Of a stretch of DNA of 64,000 nucleotides, positions 48,560-61,609 are shown in pieces (the stretch's first letter is position 1; each line of letters begins with the position of its first letter). The position numbers and the translations under genes are program-made. The notes under the pieces were generated by a model. That model was not told where the DNA came from, ran no database searches, and saw only the letters and a list, made by a program, of their open reading frames with translations. Origin of the DNA: Parus major (lineage: Eukaryota; Chordata; Aves; Passeriformes; Paridae); the NCBI RefSeq assembly GCF_001522545.3, contig NC_031781.1, positions 7,569,487 through 7,633,486 of the forward strand, given 5' to 3'.

Positions 48560-51435
48560 AAGTGAATCTCTAATCTTATTATATATTTTATTTTATTTTT
48601 CTATGTCTATGTGTATTGTACATGTGAATTCTAAATCCATTATATATGTCAGAATTCTCCACCCATTAATGGACAAGTCTTAAAAAAACCCGAAATTCTA
48701 AAATTCTACATTCTAAAACCTAAATGCAGCCTGGCTATCTTATTGAATTTAGACATCTGACAAGAAAAATCAGGTAAGATGTTTTTTCCGATATAGTTTC
48801 AGTTAGATGTGGAGAACAAAAGAAGAAAATTTTTAGTCCTTCCTGAAGGGAATAGAGCTTTTGCAAGAATTGACAAAAAGCCACAATGAAAGAAGAAAAG
48901 TTCTCACTGTTCATACGATATTGGTAGCTCACAAAAGCAAATAAAACCTCTGAAACAAATAATATCACTTAGAATACTATTGGCTTAATAGCTTGTTGTG
49001 GGTCTTTTGTTACTTAAAATTTGATGTGTTCTTCATCTACTTCTTCTTCTATGTTCTGTTCTGTATACATTTGAAAATAATTTAACTCACTGTGCCAATT
49101 ATGACTATTTCTTACTGCCTACGTAGTTTTTTCATGCTTTATTATACTAATGTAACCAATATAAATTGTCTAACTCAATTTGAAGAGCCTTTCAGCAGAT
49201 TTATCTTTGGGCTGGCAAGATGCTGTGTATGCTGTATCTCCATCCCTACTAAATCCCAGGCAGTTTATTTTGTGTTAAAACTCCTGTGTAGCAACTCACC
49301 TAGAATAGTAGACAATTTATATGTGTTAGTTATTACCTTTATCAATGAATTAAACAACTGCTTTCTATTCTGAAAGTCAATTTTCTAAAGGGGCTTTCAC
49401 ATTCATAGCCCAAAGTAATCAACAAAACAAAAGCTGCTTTAGCACTTCACAGACAAAACAAAGGCAGAAGGAAAACCTCCTCCTCCTTTGTGTTCTAGAC
49501 CTCACCTCCCTCTCCTTTCCTGCTTTGAAGCTTCAGCTGTTCATTTTACATACCCACAAAAGTAAATTACAAATTGTGGCAATTTGACTATTTGGGGAAT
49601 CTAACCAAAATTAAAATAGACTATTATAAAAGTTAAATTACGAAATAAGGAAACAGAAGCAAAAGGTAGATGATCTATTTTACATACATTTCCTGGAGTT
49701 CATAACTGGATACCTAAGGTTGCAGAAGCCATGATTTTAACTGGGAGAAAACAAGTTGGATCTGGGGTAGGAATGCAGATTATGAACGATAGCAAAGCCA
49801 CAGTAAATAAATTGTGCTTTCAAGTGAGATTATCCAAAGACAAGAGGGAAAAAACACGAGAAAAGGAAAACAGGAGAAAATAGAAACAAAAGGAATTCAA
49901 AAGAATGATGAAGAAAATCCACCAAAGAACTGGAAGAATTGAAAGAAATAATGACTGTTTTTCTCTCAGCACTTTGTTGCTCTCCCCATATCCTAATTCT
50001 ACCCCAAAATGCTCTTAGCACACAGTTTACCTACCCCTTCTCATTGGACATAACCCAAATAACCTGTTTTGCCATTCACCTTTTCACTCCATCTCAGAAC
50101 TTCAATCCTGCCAAAACAAACTACACCCTGCCCTAGTGCTAAAACTAACCCAGCTCTCCAGCTCCTTCCTGCTTCCCCCTGCTGAAAACGCTCTCGGGAC
50201 TGCAGCCCTGTCATTAATCACATACGACAATCACAGGTTTGGAGAGGGCTCCTTTCCTCAATCTGCAGTCCCAGAAAGCCAATTCCTAGCTTCTCAACCA
50301 ATCTCTTCCTTCTCACTCCCATCTCACCAAGCCAAATCTCCTCCTCACTACTGGCAGTGGGAATGAAAAAGCAGAAGAAGAAAGCCAGCATTTTAGCCAA
50401 AATTGCTAAATCTTGATCCAAGTACAACTGTATAGTTTTTTGATGAAGTTTCAGTTCCTTTATAAGAATGGCAAAACCAAAAAGAAATTATTATTCTATA
50501 AGGCAGGAAGAATATTTTCCCTCACCTCATCATGCTTCATTTCAGTTCCTGGGAATAGCAGTGTCTTCCTGCAGTAATTTTAATTCAAGGACCACTACTT
50601 TATATAAGCTGTACTGTTGTCATAGACATTGAAACATTTAGTAATTTCATAGAATCCACTCAATTCTTCAGGACATTAATTGCCACTAAATTTTAAAAGA
50701 TCATCAACTACCAGAAACTTCATATTACTATGTTACTCATCCAGTGGCCCTGGGGACTAAATTAACAAAATAAACCAAAAAGTCAAACATTGAAACCAAG
50801 CAAAAAGTCCCAAATCATAAAGGGGGACAAAAATTTTTAAAATTAAAATCCAGATTAAATATCATATTGTCATATAAATTTGAACACATCCCATATAAAA
50901 AAAAAAAGCACCAACTGTAACAAGATACTTGGATACTTCTTGTTTGTGGTTTAAAACTTTTTTCCCCCCCATTTTCATTCAGTATTTCAAAGAAGCATCT
51001 GGGTGAAATATGCTCTTAATATAGTGATTTATTTATTTATTGCCTGAAACAATACTTGGCAACAGGAATCTGCATGCAACAATCCCAGACAACACTTGCA
51101 AAGACACTGAGAAAAGCAAGCTCTTGTAAAAGACAATTAGTTTGCTGAGAGGGCAGGCAGCAACATGCATTTTGAATGACATGTCTAAGTTTCAACAGCA
51201 GCTTGCAGGAAACATTTACATTTGAAAAATCCCTACTTTGACCTCTTTTTCCCCAGTTTGCTTGCTGGCAGATAGGAGTACATGACAAATGAACCTAATT
51301 GAAGTGGGCTGGATGCCAGACCGCCTGTTAAAAAAGAGCACCTGATCTTGCTTTAGGTGAGAGGTCAGTGACACTGAACACCAGCAGGTGTAATAACAAC
51401 CGCAGGCTTTCTGTAAAGGAAATGCAAACAAGAAG
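48560..51435. other. Non-coding DNA, no gene seen; 51.04-51.43 kb enhancer-like
   Basis: Mostly AT-rich. 51040-51430 is higher in complexity, with E-box CAGGTG (51384-51389), RUNX-type AACCGCAG (51398-51405), and ATGCAAAC next to the CpG cluster. No coding region is identified. Confidence 0.4.
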
Positions 51436-51440
51436 TCAGC

Positions 51441-51550
51441 CCCGGGATATTCGGGATATTCGGGACAGAGCCGACCTGCTCAGGCCCGTGTGATTGGCAG
51501 CCAGGGCTGCGCTCAGGAGATTGGTGATGCTTTGTCACAACCGTGTCGTG
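51441..51550. promoter_or_regulatory. CpG cluster with two inverted CCAAT boxes
   Basis: About eight CpGs fall in 110 bases, against a CpG-depleted background. It starts with a 2.5-copy tandem of CGGGATATT (from 51443). ATTGG, the inverted CCAAT box bound by NF-Y, occurs at 51493-51497 and 51520-51524, 27 bases apart. This spacing and composition resemble a small CpG-type promoter or enhancer. No TATA box, initiator or downstream reading frame was found, so direction and target are unknown. Confidence 0.3.
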
Positions 51551-54500
51551 ACATGGCTTTCAGCAGTGTGTCACAAAATGTGGAGTCTTCAGCTGATGAA
51601 GCAGCATAAAACTGCACACTGAAGAAGAAAGCAGTTTTTCTGCTATTTAAAAAAGCCCCCAAAGATACAGAATAAGTTGTTCTGATGCTCAGCACCTGTT
51701 TTTACCTTTCCACAGAGCCTTCACCTGTTATCATTTAAAAACTACACTGCCGGAAGTACTGGACCATCAGTCTTGGAAACACGACAAGAGAGTAACTTGT
51801 TCTTGCAAACTCTGCACCCTCTACCCACAACTTCTGGGAAGAATATAGAAAAACAATATGTAAATAACATTTTAAACCAATGTTATTCCATCTTAGTAAA
51901 TTACATTGTTTTGTCAAATACCTCTCCCGCAGATTTGGAGGTTTTACATTCCAACTATTGCTTTTGATCTAAGGAAAAGTGATTAGCTGATAAACAATAT
52001 TTTTCTTATATTGAAGCTTGCTAAAAATTGCATTATAATACCAACAGCAAAGCAAAAAATTTGGACCAACCACAGTGCAGTCTTGCAACAAAGCCAATAC
52101 CCAGGGCAGCTTTCATAGATCTGGGAGCTTTATTTTATAGAAAACTGTATTCACACTTGATTTTTTGAATATTTGCATCTTTCTTTATTTTGGATTTATA
52201 TATTCCATGTTGTTTTAGAATCTGGAAATGTATCTCTGCCCATTTCAAAAATTCCATCATGGTATTAAAGGAATGTAAGAGTTTTTGGGCAACAGAATAA
52301 ACAGCGTTTGCAGGATCCTAGTAAAAATCATCTGTGTCATATGTATACCTACATTTGATCTCACATGAAAAAATTATGAAAAAAAATACTGGGCTTTGTA
52401 ATTAGCTGAGTGGTCTCTGAATGATGGCATGTGGTAGATTCCACTTGGTGAGACATGTTTTTTTCTTTCCCATAAAGAATTTCTATACTACAATTAATTT
52501 TTAATAGATTTTTTTCTTAAGATGATGTTTCATCAGGCAATTCAAGTGAGGCCACTTATTAAAAAGAGTCATTGATGAGATTTTTCTATCATACCTGGAG
52601 TAGAATACAGGAAAAGTGTGTTATATTTAGATTTTGGTCACTGCATTCTGATTTATACTGCAAAGAGAGGCAAAATCATGAAAATGAGAACAGCATAGCT
52701 GACATTCTCTCCAAAAGTTCTGGTGTGAAATCTTGTCCTCACAAAGTCAGCAGGACAATGGCAGAGATTATTGACATCAAAGTTTTGCCGTGTTGTAAAT
52801 CCTCCAGGACAGTGGGAGCTTCATGTGCTACATTCTTCCTCTTCAACAAGCACGTATTTGGCACTTAATAAATAAAATATGATGAAACCATGAGAAAATA
52901 AAGATTTCGAAAGCCAGTATTATAGTTTCAGGAAAAAAAAAAAAATTGAAACACCCACTGTCATTACTTCTGAAGTAAAAACAGTCTGTGGCTTTCAGAT
53001 CTTCCAGCTGGTCAAGTCTGTTTCTGAGCAGCTTTTATGTATAAAACCATGCAGCACCACACCCCGCAGGGCTGGTGCACCATACTCCATGGTACAGTTA
53101 ACTATCAATGAATTTTTGCTGATATAGAAAGCGTACACAAACAAAAAATACATAACCACTTACATGTGGAAAGAGCTTTTTTTTTTCTGAAAATAAAAAT
53201 ACAGTTTCATAAGGTGCTTAGCAATTCTTTAGAGAAGCTCCTATTCTAAGACAATTTAGTTGCATTTCCAATTGCATCATATCACATAAAATCATGAAAC
53301 TGAATGCACAAAGACAGCATCTGAAATATTTCTAAAATCAGTTATTAACTGAATTTTGCTTTATGGGTGCTAAGCAGACACTCAGCTTTGTCCCTCCACC
53401 CACTTAGGGGAGAATGTACTTATGTGTTAATCACCTGCTGGGTGGTGGTGGGGAATCTATCCTTTGATCAAAGGGAGACATACTGGTTTTACTTTACATC
53501 CTGTCTCTCTCCCTCTCAACTGGCCCATAGCTGGAGGGATTCATTTCAGGATTTTTCTTTATTCCAAGTATTCTGTTACTGGCTGCATACCACCACTCAA
53601 GGCATCAGGGCTAAAACCAAACACTCTTTGTGGTACACCCATATGACAGACTTCAAAATGGAAACAATATTTCAGTTAAACCTGTAAGATCAAGTTCGCT
53701 GAAACCCTGCAACGCATGAAGCTTTTGAACACTTCAGCATCAGATCAAAGTTTGACAGACAGACTCAAGGAGAGAATCAGCACATTTAAACCTATCAATC
53801 CTCAAGGAAAAACAGGGCACATTGGTAAAAGTACAGTTGACAGTACTCGTTTTGTCTTGGTGCTAACAGCAGTCAAATGTAGCCAGAGTGCCCATGGTTT
53901 TTGCTCTGTACTGTAACTTTCCTCTGTAACTCAGGTAGGGTTTTCTCACTCAGCTTGTTTAAAGTGCATTTTTGGAGCTGCACTGCTTTTTTGTAAAGGA
54001 CAGGGCATTTTTCTTCTGAAGGATCACTTCCAGATAAAACTTTTCAAACTTTCTTCAAGCAATAAGACTGTAGCTGTTGAGGATTCACAGCAGTAGTTTT
54101 CATGCTAAGACCTCTCTTTCCCACAAAACCCAAAGAAAAGGTATCCTGAGACACTGAAAATTTTGAGCAAGCTGTCCTCACTTCTTCTAATTGAAAATTA
54201 GAAAACTTATTAAGTAAAAGAGATAAATTTAAAAAAGGGAATTAGCACTCTGAGCTTTTCTCACTTGGAATCAGTTGCAGGCTTCTTTGGTTGAGAGGTT
54301 CAATTCTAAGAACTATTAGTACTAGCAGATATTTTTGAGGATTATTAGTTTTCCTAAAAATGAAGAGTCATTCTAGTTCTATATATGCTTCCACTTACTA
54401 ATTACACAATGGAAATAGATTATAAGCCTCAAGGTAAAGAGATTTCCAACACTGCAACTGTAAAATAGCTCATTTCAATTATAAAACCGATAACAATACA

Positions 54501-55170
54501 ATAGTTTCTTATTAAAGTTTCTGCTACTGGCTTTAGAATTTGAGCAAATTCACAAATGGAGAATAAGATCTCCTAGAAGGTGAACTGTTTAACAGATTAA
54601 AAGCTGAGTGTGGTTTGGTAAATAAATCTGGTGAAGAAAAGCAGCTAGCAAATTTCAATCAGTTTTACAGGATTTTTTAAAATGTCCTATCATTCATAAA
54701 TATTTTACAAATGAGTGCTGCAGGATCTACATAAATTTCTCAACAATTTTGTCAATCTCAGACACAGGATGAGTGTAAGTTAAATTGGGTGGATGCTTTC
54801 ATTAAATGTAACTACAGATTTGTATCACCGCTGCAACAGAGTAAGGCACACAAGAGACCTTAGAAACTTGGTAAAGACACTTCTTTCAGCAGTATAATAC
54901 TGAAGGCAAAAACATTTATCATTCTTTTGCCCTCCAATTAATGTAAAGAAGGATATAATACTCAATTACTTTTAAAAAAACATAAAGGCAATCTTAGAGC
55001 ACTTTCAATGCAAAAGGCTTGAACACAATTCAATCAGAATGTTGCAATCTGTTATTACTTACTCAGGTATAAATTCCTATCAGCCTGTAGAACCAAAGTC
55101 AGACCTAAAGCCTCTAACTGCCATAATCAAAATCACCCTAGCTAACAGAATCCCCAGATCATTAAAAACT
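51551..55170. other. AT-rich non-coding DNA, no gene seen
   Basis: No identifiable gene. The 98-codon plus frame at 52572-52868 includes a FWSLHSD stretch faintly like the LINE FWxPH motif, too weak to call. An A run lies at 52931-52945. Pyrimidine-rich parts near 53490-53530 open two overlapping frames. Confidence 0.45.
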
Positions 55171-55173
55171 TAC

Positions 55174-55211
55174 CTCTGTGTTTACATTCGACCCTCACCG
55201 TGTTGTTAGAG
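55174..55211 (-). other. Minus-strand exon-like segment with strong donor
   Basis: On the minus strand ACAGAG|GTAAGT gives a near-consensus donor at 55173/55174, and GCTTTTCTTGAGGATTCATTTTAG gives a plausible acceptor 38 bases upstream (55212/55211). The 95-codon minus frame 55142-55429 runs through both. The product is unrecognised. It may be an exon of a non-coding RNA or a cryptic site. Confidence 0.2.
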
Positions 55212-58000
55212 CTAAAATGAATCCTCAAGAAAAGCTCCCAAGCAGGCCAGGTCAGCAGATGTAAGACACAACACAAAGAATGTGACTGTGCTGCTTTGAT
55301 GGCCCCAGAAAACTCAGATTTAGGCCTCAGACACATTGGGAACAGTAGCCATTTGTAAGCTTCCAGCTTTGTTTGAGATTTATCACCTAATTTCAAGGTT
55401 CTAGAACCATGTGTGACAAAATTAATCATATTATTAATATAATTGGCTCAGAAAAAGCATGTTGCAAGGTCTATCAAGAAATCCCAACCAAAAAAAGAAA
55501 GATTTAGAAGAACTTTTTTTTCTAAAACATGATGTAGATTTACTCTCCAAAATTATAGCTCCATGGAAAATATCATTTATTACTGATCTCCATGTTTGCA
55601 TCTGGTAGAAATATGTCTATCTGCAAAACAAACAAAGAGTTTCTGATTCTAATTAGTTAACCAAGAAAACTGCACTGGATGAATTTAAATTATTTTAATA
55701 TCCTTATTACCTAAACTGGTGCTACAGCCTTTGAAGACAAAGTGATTTTAGGAAGGGTCATTTTGTTTTTAACTTATGGTTATAATTCTATTATGGATGA
55801 AGCTTTTCCACTTGAAGATGTCAGTGCCACTGGCTGCTGTCCCCCAGCCATCAGCTGGATGTTACCACTGCTCCTCCTGCTCCCTTATCCACACCAGCAA
55901 GGACAACCAGGCTGTCCTGAGGAATGGGCACTCATCACTACTGATGCTAACCTGGCTCAGCGTTGACAAGGGACTGATTTCTTCTTCTGATGGATCTGGG
56001 GGGTTACTATCTCAGCAGAAAAATGTCAGCAGTGGGTAATGGTGGGTGGCAGTAACGTCCTCACCTAGCACAGCTGCACGGCTTAGGCTGGGGACAGATT
56101 TCCTCATCCATTCAGGTGCTGTGAAAAGAATCCAGCTTCTCATCTCTCACCCTTACAAGACAATGACCTCTTCAAACCCTGCAGTTGTGCTGTTCAAGTG
56201 AGTAGCTTGCTCATTTCAGTAAAAAAGTTCTGGTTTAAAGCAAAACTAGTACATAAACTGTTTAGCTAGCTTGCCTGGCTTTGGTAGAACTCAGAGCCAA
56301 GCTGAAGAAGAGCTCGTGGTCTGGCCAGCCAGATGTGCTGAAAAGCTCCAGGAGAGAACCAGTGAAATTGTCACAGCTCTTCTGGAAAACAGACCTGTAC
56401 AGTTTTTCACTGGTTAATTGTCTGTAAAGCAAAGATCAAAACAGAAACAGCACAGTTCTGCCATTTCTGATTGCAGGGACACTCCATCACCACTGGAAAT
56501 CAGCAACTAACCCAAGAGACTTTTTTAACAGATAAGAATACTGATGCCAAAACAGATGACTAATTAGAGTGGGACAGTATAGTGAAATCAAAAATATTAG
56601 CAGGCATTTCTTAGCTATTTCTTATCTATTACATTAGTATTTACTACTAGAGCAAAAGTATACAAATAGCTTAATATTGTCAAAAAAAGATGCAAATACT
56701 GAACTTAATTAAATCACACAAACCAGTATTTTTCTTAAATGTCTGTGTCTTTACTCTCTGTTGCAGAATTATTTATAAATTATCATGTTTCAGCCACTGA
56801 TTTGAGGCTCACACTCAAGACAATCCTGTCCTGCCCAATGCCTTTACTCTGTCAGAAAAAGGAAAGGAGTATGCAAGGATGCCTGCTGGAACAGCCAAAT
56901 GCTTTGATTTGTTTCTTTGCACCTACACCTCCCTCGGTTCAGCCTGAGCTCTAGACACCACTGCCTGAAGAGGAGTTTCCATTATTGAAGCTGTGTGATC
57001 TGAAAACCTGCTTCCCTGTAAAAGCAGTGCCAGAAGAGCAGAAAGCATAACAGAGAGCGTGGATGTGACTCCAAACTGGCTCCAGGCTTGTGGCTGGTGG
57101 GACTGGCTATCTATCTCTGACAGCAGTCAGCACCTCTCAGAGGTTTCCTTGAGAAAACCAAGAGACAAGTGCAATGACAACTGGTATTTCATTGATGTTA
57201 AGTAGGTCAGCACAGGGAGGTTTTCTTACTTTTTTTTCTTATTTTTAAAGTGGCATTATAGTGTTGTAACTAATAGAAAGTTAAAAATAGATATTGGAAG
57301 ATTATAATTAGATATAAATTTTCCATCCTTTGATGAGTATTTTCTCTTGCATTTTTTCATAAACTTTTAAGAACAATTTATGTAAGTCTAGTTTATTTAA
57401 AATTGGGGATTTTAATCTTTTAGTGTTCAATTGTAAAATCTTACATTCAAAAGTTTATGCCACATGACTTTGGATTAGGTCAGGAGGTACTTTTGCTTCC
57501 AAACAAATCAGGACCTTCCAATCAGAGTGACCTGCAGGCAGTCCCACATTCACATACCCTAAATATATAGTAATAACTCTTCAAAACTGTTTTCAAGACA
57601 AAATAATAGTAATTTCATATGATAATTTGTAGAAGTGAAATCTAACACAATGCAATTCATCCCTGAATTCATATCTTTACAGCAGATTTTTGCTACTTTT
57701 TTTCCAAGATGTCAACTTAGCTTCAGATTTTAAACAACAGCTAGATTATTTGATTACTTGTGTGAAATCAGTAATTAACTACTCCAGTTTACAGCAACCC
57801 TAGCATTTCAAAACAAAGATGAAAGCTGTGAAAACACATACAGCCTCTTCTTACTTTCCACAGTGTTTAAAACTCCTCTGGTATGTTATTTATTTTTACT
57901 ATGGAAGATTATAAAAGAGCACAACTGATGATGATGGTAGACTGATTGTTGTCTTCAGACTGACTACATCAAAAGCTTCAAAGTTTTGAAGCTACATTTT
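55212..58000. other. Non-coding DNA with GC-elevated block at 55.8-56.1 kb
   Basis: 55815-56110 is GC-richer (CCCCCAGCCATCAGCTGG, CACAGCTGCACGGCTTAGG) with two overlapping plus frames of 74 and 87 codons, unrecognised. 56290-56480 is also moderately GC-rich. No LTR ends or repeat family could be defined. The rest is AT-rich. Confidence 0.4.
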
Positions 58001-61000
58001 CTCTGTTTTTGGACACCTTCTGCAGCTGCAGTGAAAAAGCCAAGGCCAAAGTTCAGGCAGAATGGACTGACTCACACAGCTAAAATACAAGTGAGAGACA
58101 AAAAACTATTGAATTTATATAATTCATTTCTACAGCTACACATGAGGGTGATTAGGTGCATCATGAACACATGTTTAAGATGAGATAAATGCTTGTCAAA
58201 GAACATCTAGTTCATACAAATACTTTTGAGAATACATTTTTGTATATGCACAGGTGCTTTTCTACTATGAACAGCACAATCAAAAGGAAGAAACTCCTCT
58301 GAGTAAAAACTGACCAGTACTGAAATAAATAACAGGGCTTTCATTAAGAGTCCCAGGGTTTCAACTTCCAGCCTTAACTCTCACATCAAGTGCTTGACAT
58401 ATTGGCAGTATATAATCAATAAAAATAACCAAATATGTACAGCTAAACAAATTCCTACTTTTAATGAAAACCCTCTGTCTTCAGCTGTGAGCAATTAATA
58501 CCTAAAAGTACTAGCAGTAGTAATGAAATATTTAACAATAAAAGAAAGGTAAATTTTTAACTAATATAAAATGTCCCAATAAAAATAAAAGCTATAATTT
58601 TTTTTCATTAAGAATAAAAGTATTTTAACAGGAATAAAGACTAGTCACAAATCTGTCCATGGTCTGGAAAACAAACGTTGCTTAGGAGGTTCCTCCTTTT
58701 GTTTAGTGAAAACTAAGTAAACAGTAAAACAAATTCACAAATCCAAAATGTACTTGGGCTCCAGTCAATGTAGCAACATCATTTATCTAATTAAGCATAG
58801 AGCTGGTATTCACACACTCAATGAGAAAATTAAAATGAACACTGCAAACTGTCATGTTCCTTATTTTTCCCTTCCCATGCATGCTACTGATGCTCACTTC
58901 AAAGTTAGCATGTTTTTTTCCAAAACAGGCCAAACAAAAAGAAAAATAAATTATTTACAAAAGTCATAACTCAAAATAATGAAACAAAAAGCAGAACAAT
59001 AGCTCACAGTTAATGTCTTTAAACATATCCTTATATAGCAACATGACCAAATTTTGTTGTGCTTTGTACTGCTGTTAGCAAGTGCATCATGAAAGAGAAT
59101 TGTTCACAACATCTCAGCAAAGACAAATCTAGGCACCACATTTGTTTTGTAACAGCCTTCTCCTCCTCCTCCTCCCTGAAGCATATGAAACACATCCAAT
59201 AGCTCCAAGTAAACAGTGAATATTTGCCTGAGCAATATTCTTCCATGCATGTTGCAGATAATTTCTGTTTTGAAGGAGTTTTTTACTGAATGGCACTGTT
59301 GCCTTCTGAAGAATGCCTATACAGTGGCACTAAGACAAAATTTTAAATTTATAGGCTTTATGGGCTGCTCCTTAATCCAAATTTAGCAGTCTAGCATTAT
59401 GATCCTGTTTTCAAAAGCACTAGACATCAGTTGCTGCCAGGCACAGGCTTCAGTGTCTCTTTGTTTCACGTGCGAAGGTAACCCTGTTCTGAGGATGTAA
59501 CAGACAATAAATTTGTCCAAACATTCCTCAGCATCTCCTCAAACATCCCATCTACCTCACATCTGACACAGAACCAAGTCTGCAGTACTGTACAAACAAA
59601 ATACTGCACAAACAGGTTTTGTGCCCAGTTCTCTCTCACACACACGGACAGCTTGTGGCAAAGTCTAAACTGTTTTTCCAGGTTCTGCTGCACTTCAGTG
59701 GTTGGAACTGGAAAGGGAAAACAAGCACTTGTGCTCTACCTGCACTCCTCAGCTGTGCCACAAAACATATTTACTGAGGGTCACATGGCTTCAGTTACCT
59801 GTGACAGATTGCTACAGAGGATTAATTCTTAAAACTTATCATCACCTCATGATTTTCTTTCTTTTTTTTCCCTTTGTAAGGGTGAGGAGAGGGGAAGAGA
59901 TCCTGTTTCTACCACTGCAGCTACACTGGTTGCTGAATGGGCTGGCCTGTGAGATTTCCCTGAGCACCTTGCCTGTTCCTTAATGAGTAACCAGCTCCTG
60001 GAACCTTACAGCACCTTCTCATCCTGCCATGCTGCATCTCCACCAGCATTTCATGGCACTCCCGTGCAGCAGCTGACAGCTGAAGTGGGAAAGTTTAGAG
60101 ACTTCACTTATTTTTAACACTGTGTGTTAAATATAATTAGAGGACCAGCCTGTGCTATCTTTACTGAGGCAGAGTCCTACCTCATGGCCTCTGGAAAAGC
60201 TTTGATTGCATAAATCAATTATAACAATTAGTCTTGGAATCAAAAAAATGTTTTGGTGAATCAGGCACTTTTTTTTTTTTGGTAGGGAAAAAATCCTCTT
60301 AAAGATCAAGTACAATTCAAAAGCATATAATCTATTTCACACTCCTCTAATAAATGCTAAATAAATATTCCCTCAGTCTCTTGTCAGCTAGCTTTCAAAA
60401 TCATTGTATCCTTTATGCACTTTATCCTTTCTTAAACCAAATCAAATGTAGTTTTGAGTCTCTAAAAGGACAAAAATATGGTTCACAAACATATTCCATA
60501 TTTCAATGAAAATACATTCATAGTTTAAATAATTTAAACTGTAAATCCATAAATTATGACAAATATATAAATCATAAAATAGTAAGGTGAATATTTTTTT
60601 CTAGAAACCCACATTCTTGCAGTTAAAATACTTTTAAAATTAAATTGTTTCTATTCTATTTTCTTCTCCAACATAAAATATATTCCTCATGTTTATTTGC
60701 ATTGGATCTCTTGATTTCTTCATGTTCACAATTAACTTTTGATAGATGTCTGCAGTAACAAAGCAAATATATAGAAGCTTTTCTAAATAAGATGGATATA
60801 CACCAAATTTAATTTTATTAATGTTGTGTTTTAATATACACTCATTTGTCTGAGAGATTTGATTTCCCTCAGCCACACTACTTGTTATGAAAATCAGCAG
60901 AGAATGTGCGAGGTAGAATGGTAAAATGCCAAAAGCAATATAATGTGTGGAAGCTTTAATAAGACATTAATCTTTACTTATGTGAGTAGATTTTGCTCCT

Positions 61001-61580
61001 CTAAACAGGCCAAATTTATTTATTGCAGTAAATAAAACTGTTCTGTTAAGCAGTGAGCAACATTTTCTACAAGCAATCCACCAAAGCCTGGTGTCATCAG
61101 CAATGCTGAGACCACAGTGATTCTGAGCTGCAAATTACCCACAGCTTCAAAGGCAAGCCCCAAACAAGTGGCTGTGCATCAACCCATACCTGAGACACCA
61201 TGACAATACAGTATTTACTCATAATTTGAGAGACAAACAATACAAACTGCACTTTGCACCCTTGAATATCACAAGCAAATTATTATATGGATGTTACTCC
61301 ATGATAATACTTCAGTCAAAGAGCATGTATTGCACAGAGAGATTGTACTTCCCTTATTAAACATCTGCTACTTATTTTAAAATTTCATTAAAACATTTTA
61401 GCTTAAGAGGTAGTCTCATGTTTATCCATGCATATCATAAATTCTATTCTTCTAAAACTGCATGCTTAATCTGTGACAAAATTTCTTAAATATCAAACTT
61501 TCATACACATTCTGCAAAGATATTACAGTGCTCGTAATGTATTTTATGTTTTAGAGATGATACAGAAAATACTAGTTTAA
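58001..61580. other. AT-rich non-coding DNA, no gene seen
   Basis: No gene. Small simple repeats include TCC repeats at 59158-59176 and a T run at 60270-60281. A 9-bp-arm AT palindrome AGTTTAAAT-A-ATTTAAACT lies at 60522-60540. Open frames are below 95 codons. Confidence 0.55.
59158..59176. repeat. (TCC)n microsatellite
   Basis: Five to six TCC units (TTCTCCTCCTCCTCCTCCC). It encodes a poly-glutamate run in a minus-strand open frame, which is not taken as a gene. Confidence 0.8.
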
Positions 61581-61582
61581 AT

Positions 61583-61609
61583 AACTTACCTACTGGAAAA
61601 AAGAAAACT
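61583..61609 (-). other. Recursive-splice-like junction (minus)
   Basis: On the minus strand TTTTCTTTTTTCCAGTAG is followed directly by GTAAGTT. A strong pyrimidine tract and AG are thus joined to a near-perfect donor, with the junction between 61590 and 61589. This is the layout of recursive (zero-length exon) splice sites in very long introns. No host gene is identified, so it is only a candidate. Confidence 0.25.

Noticed and set aside
52572..52868. 98-codon frame with FWSLHSD, faintly like a LINE ORF2 FWxPH motif
   Set aside because: Flanking residues do not match the LINE family, and one short motif is not enough.
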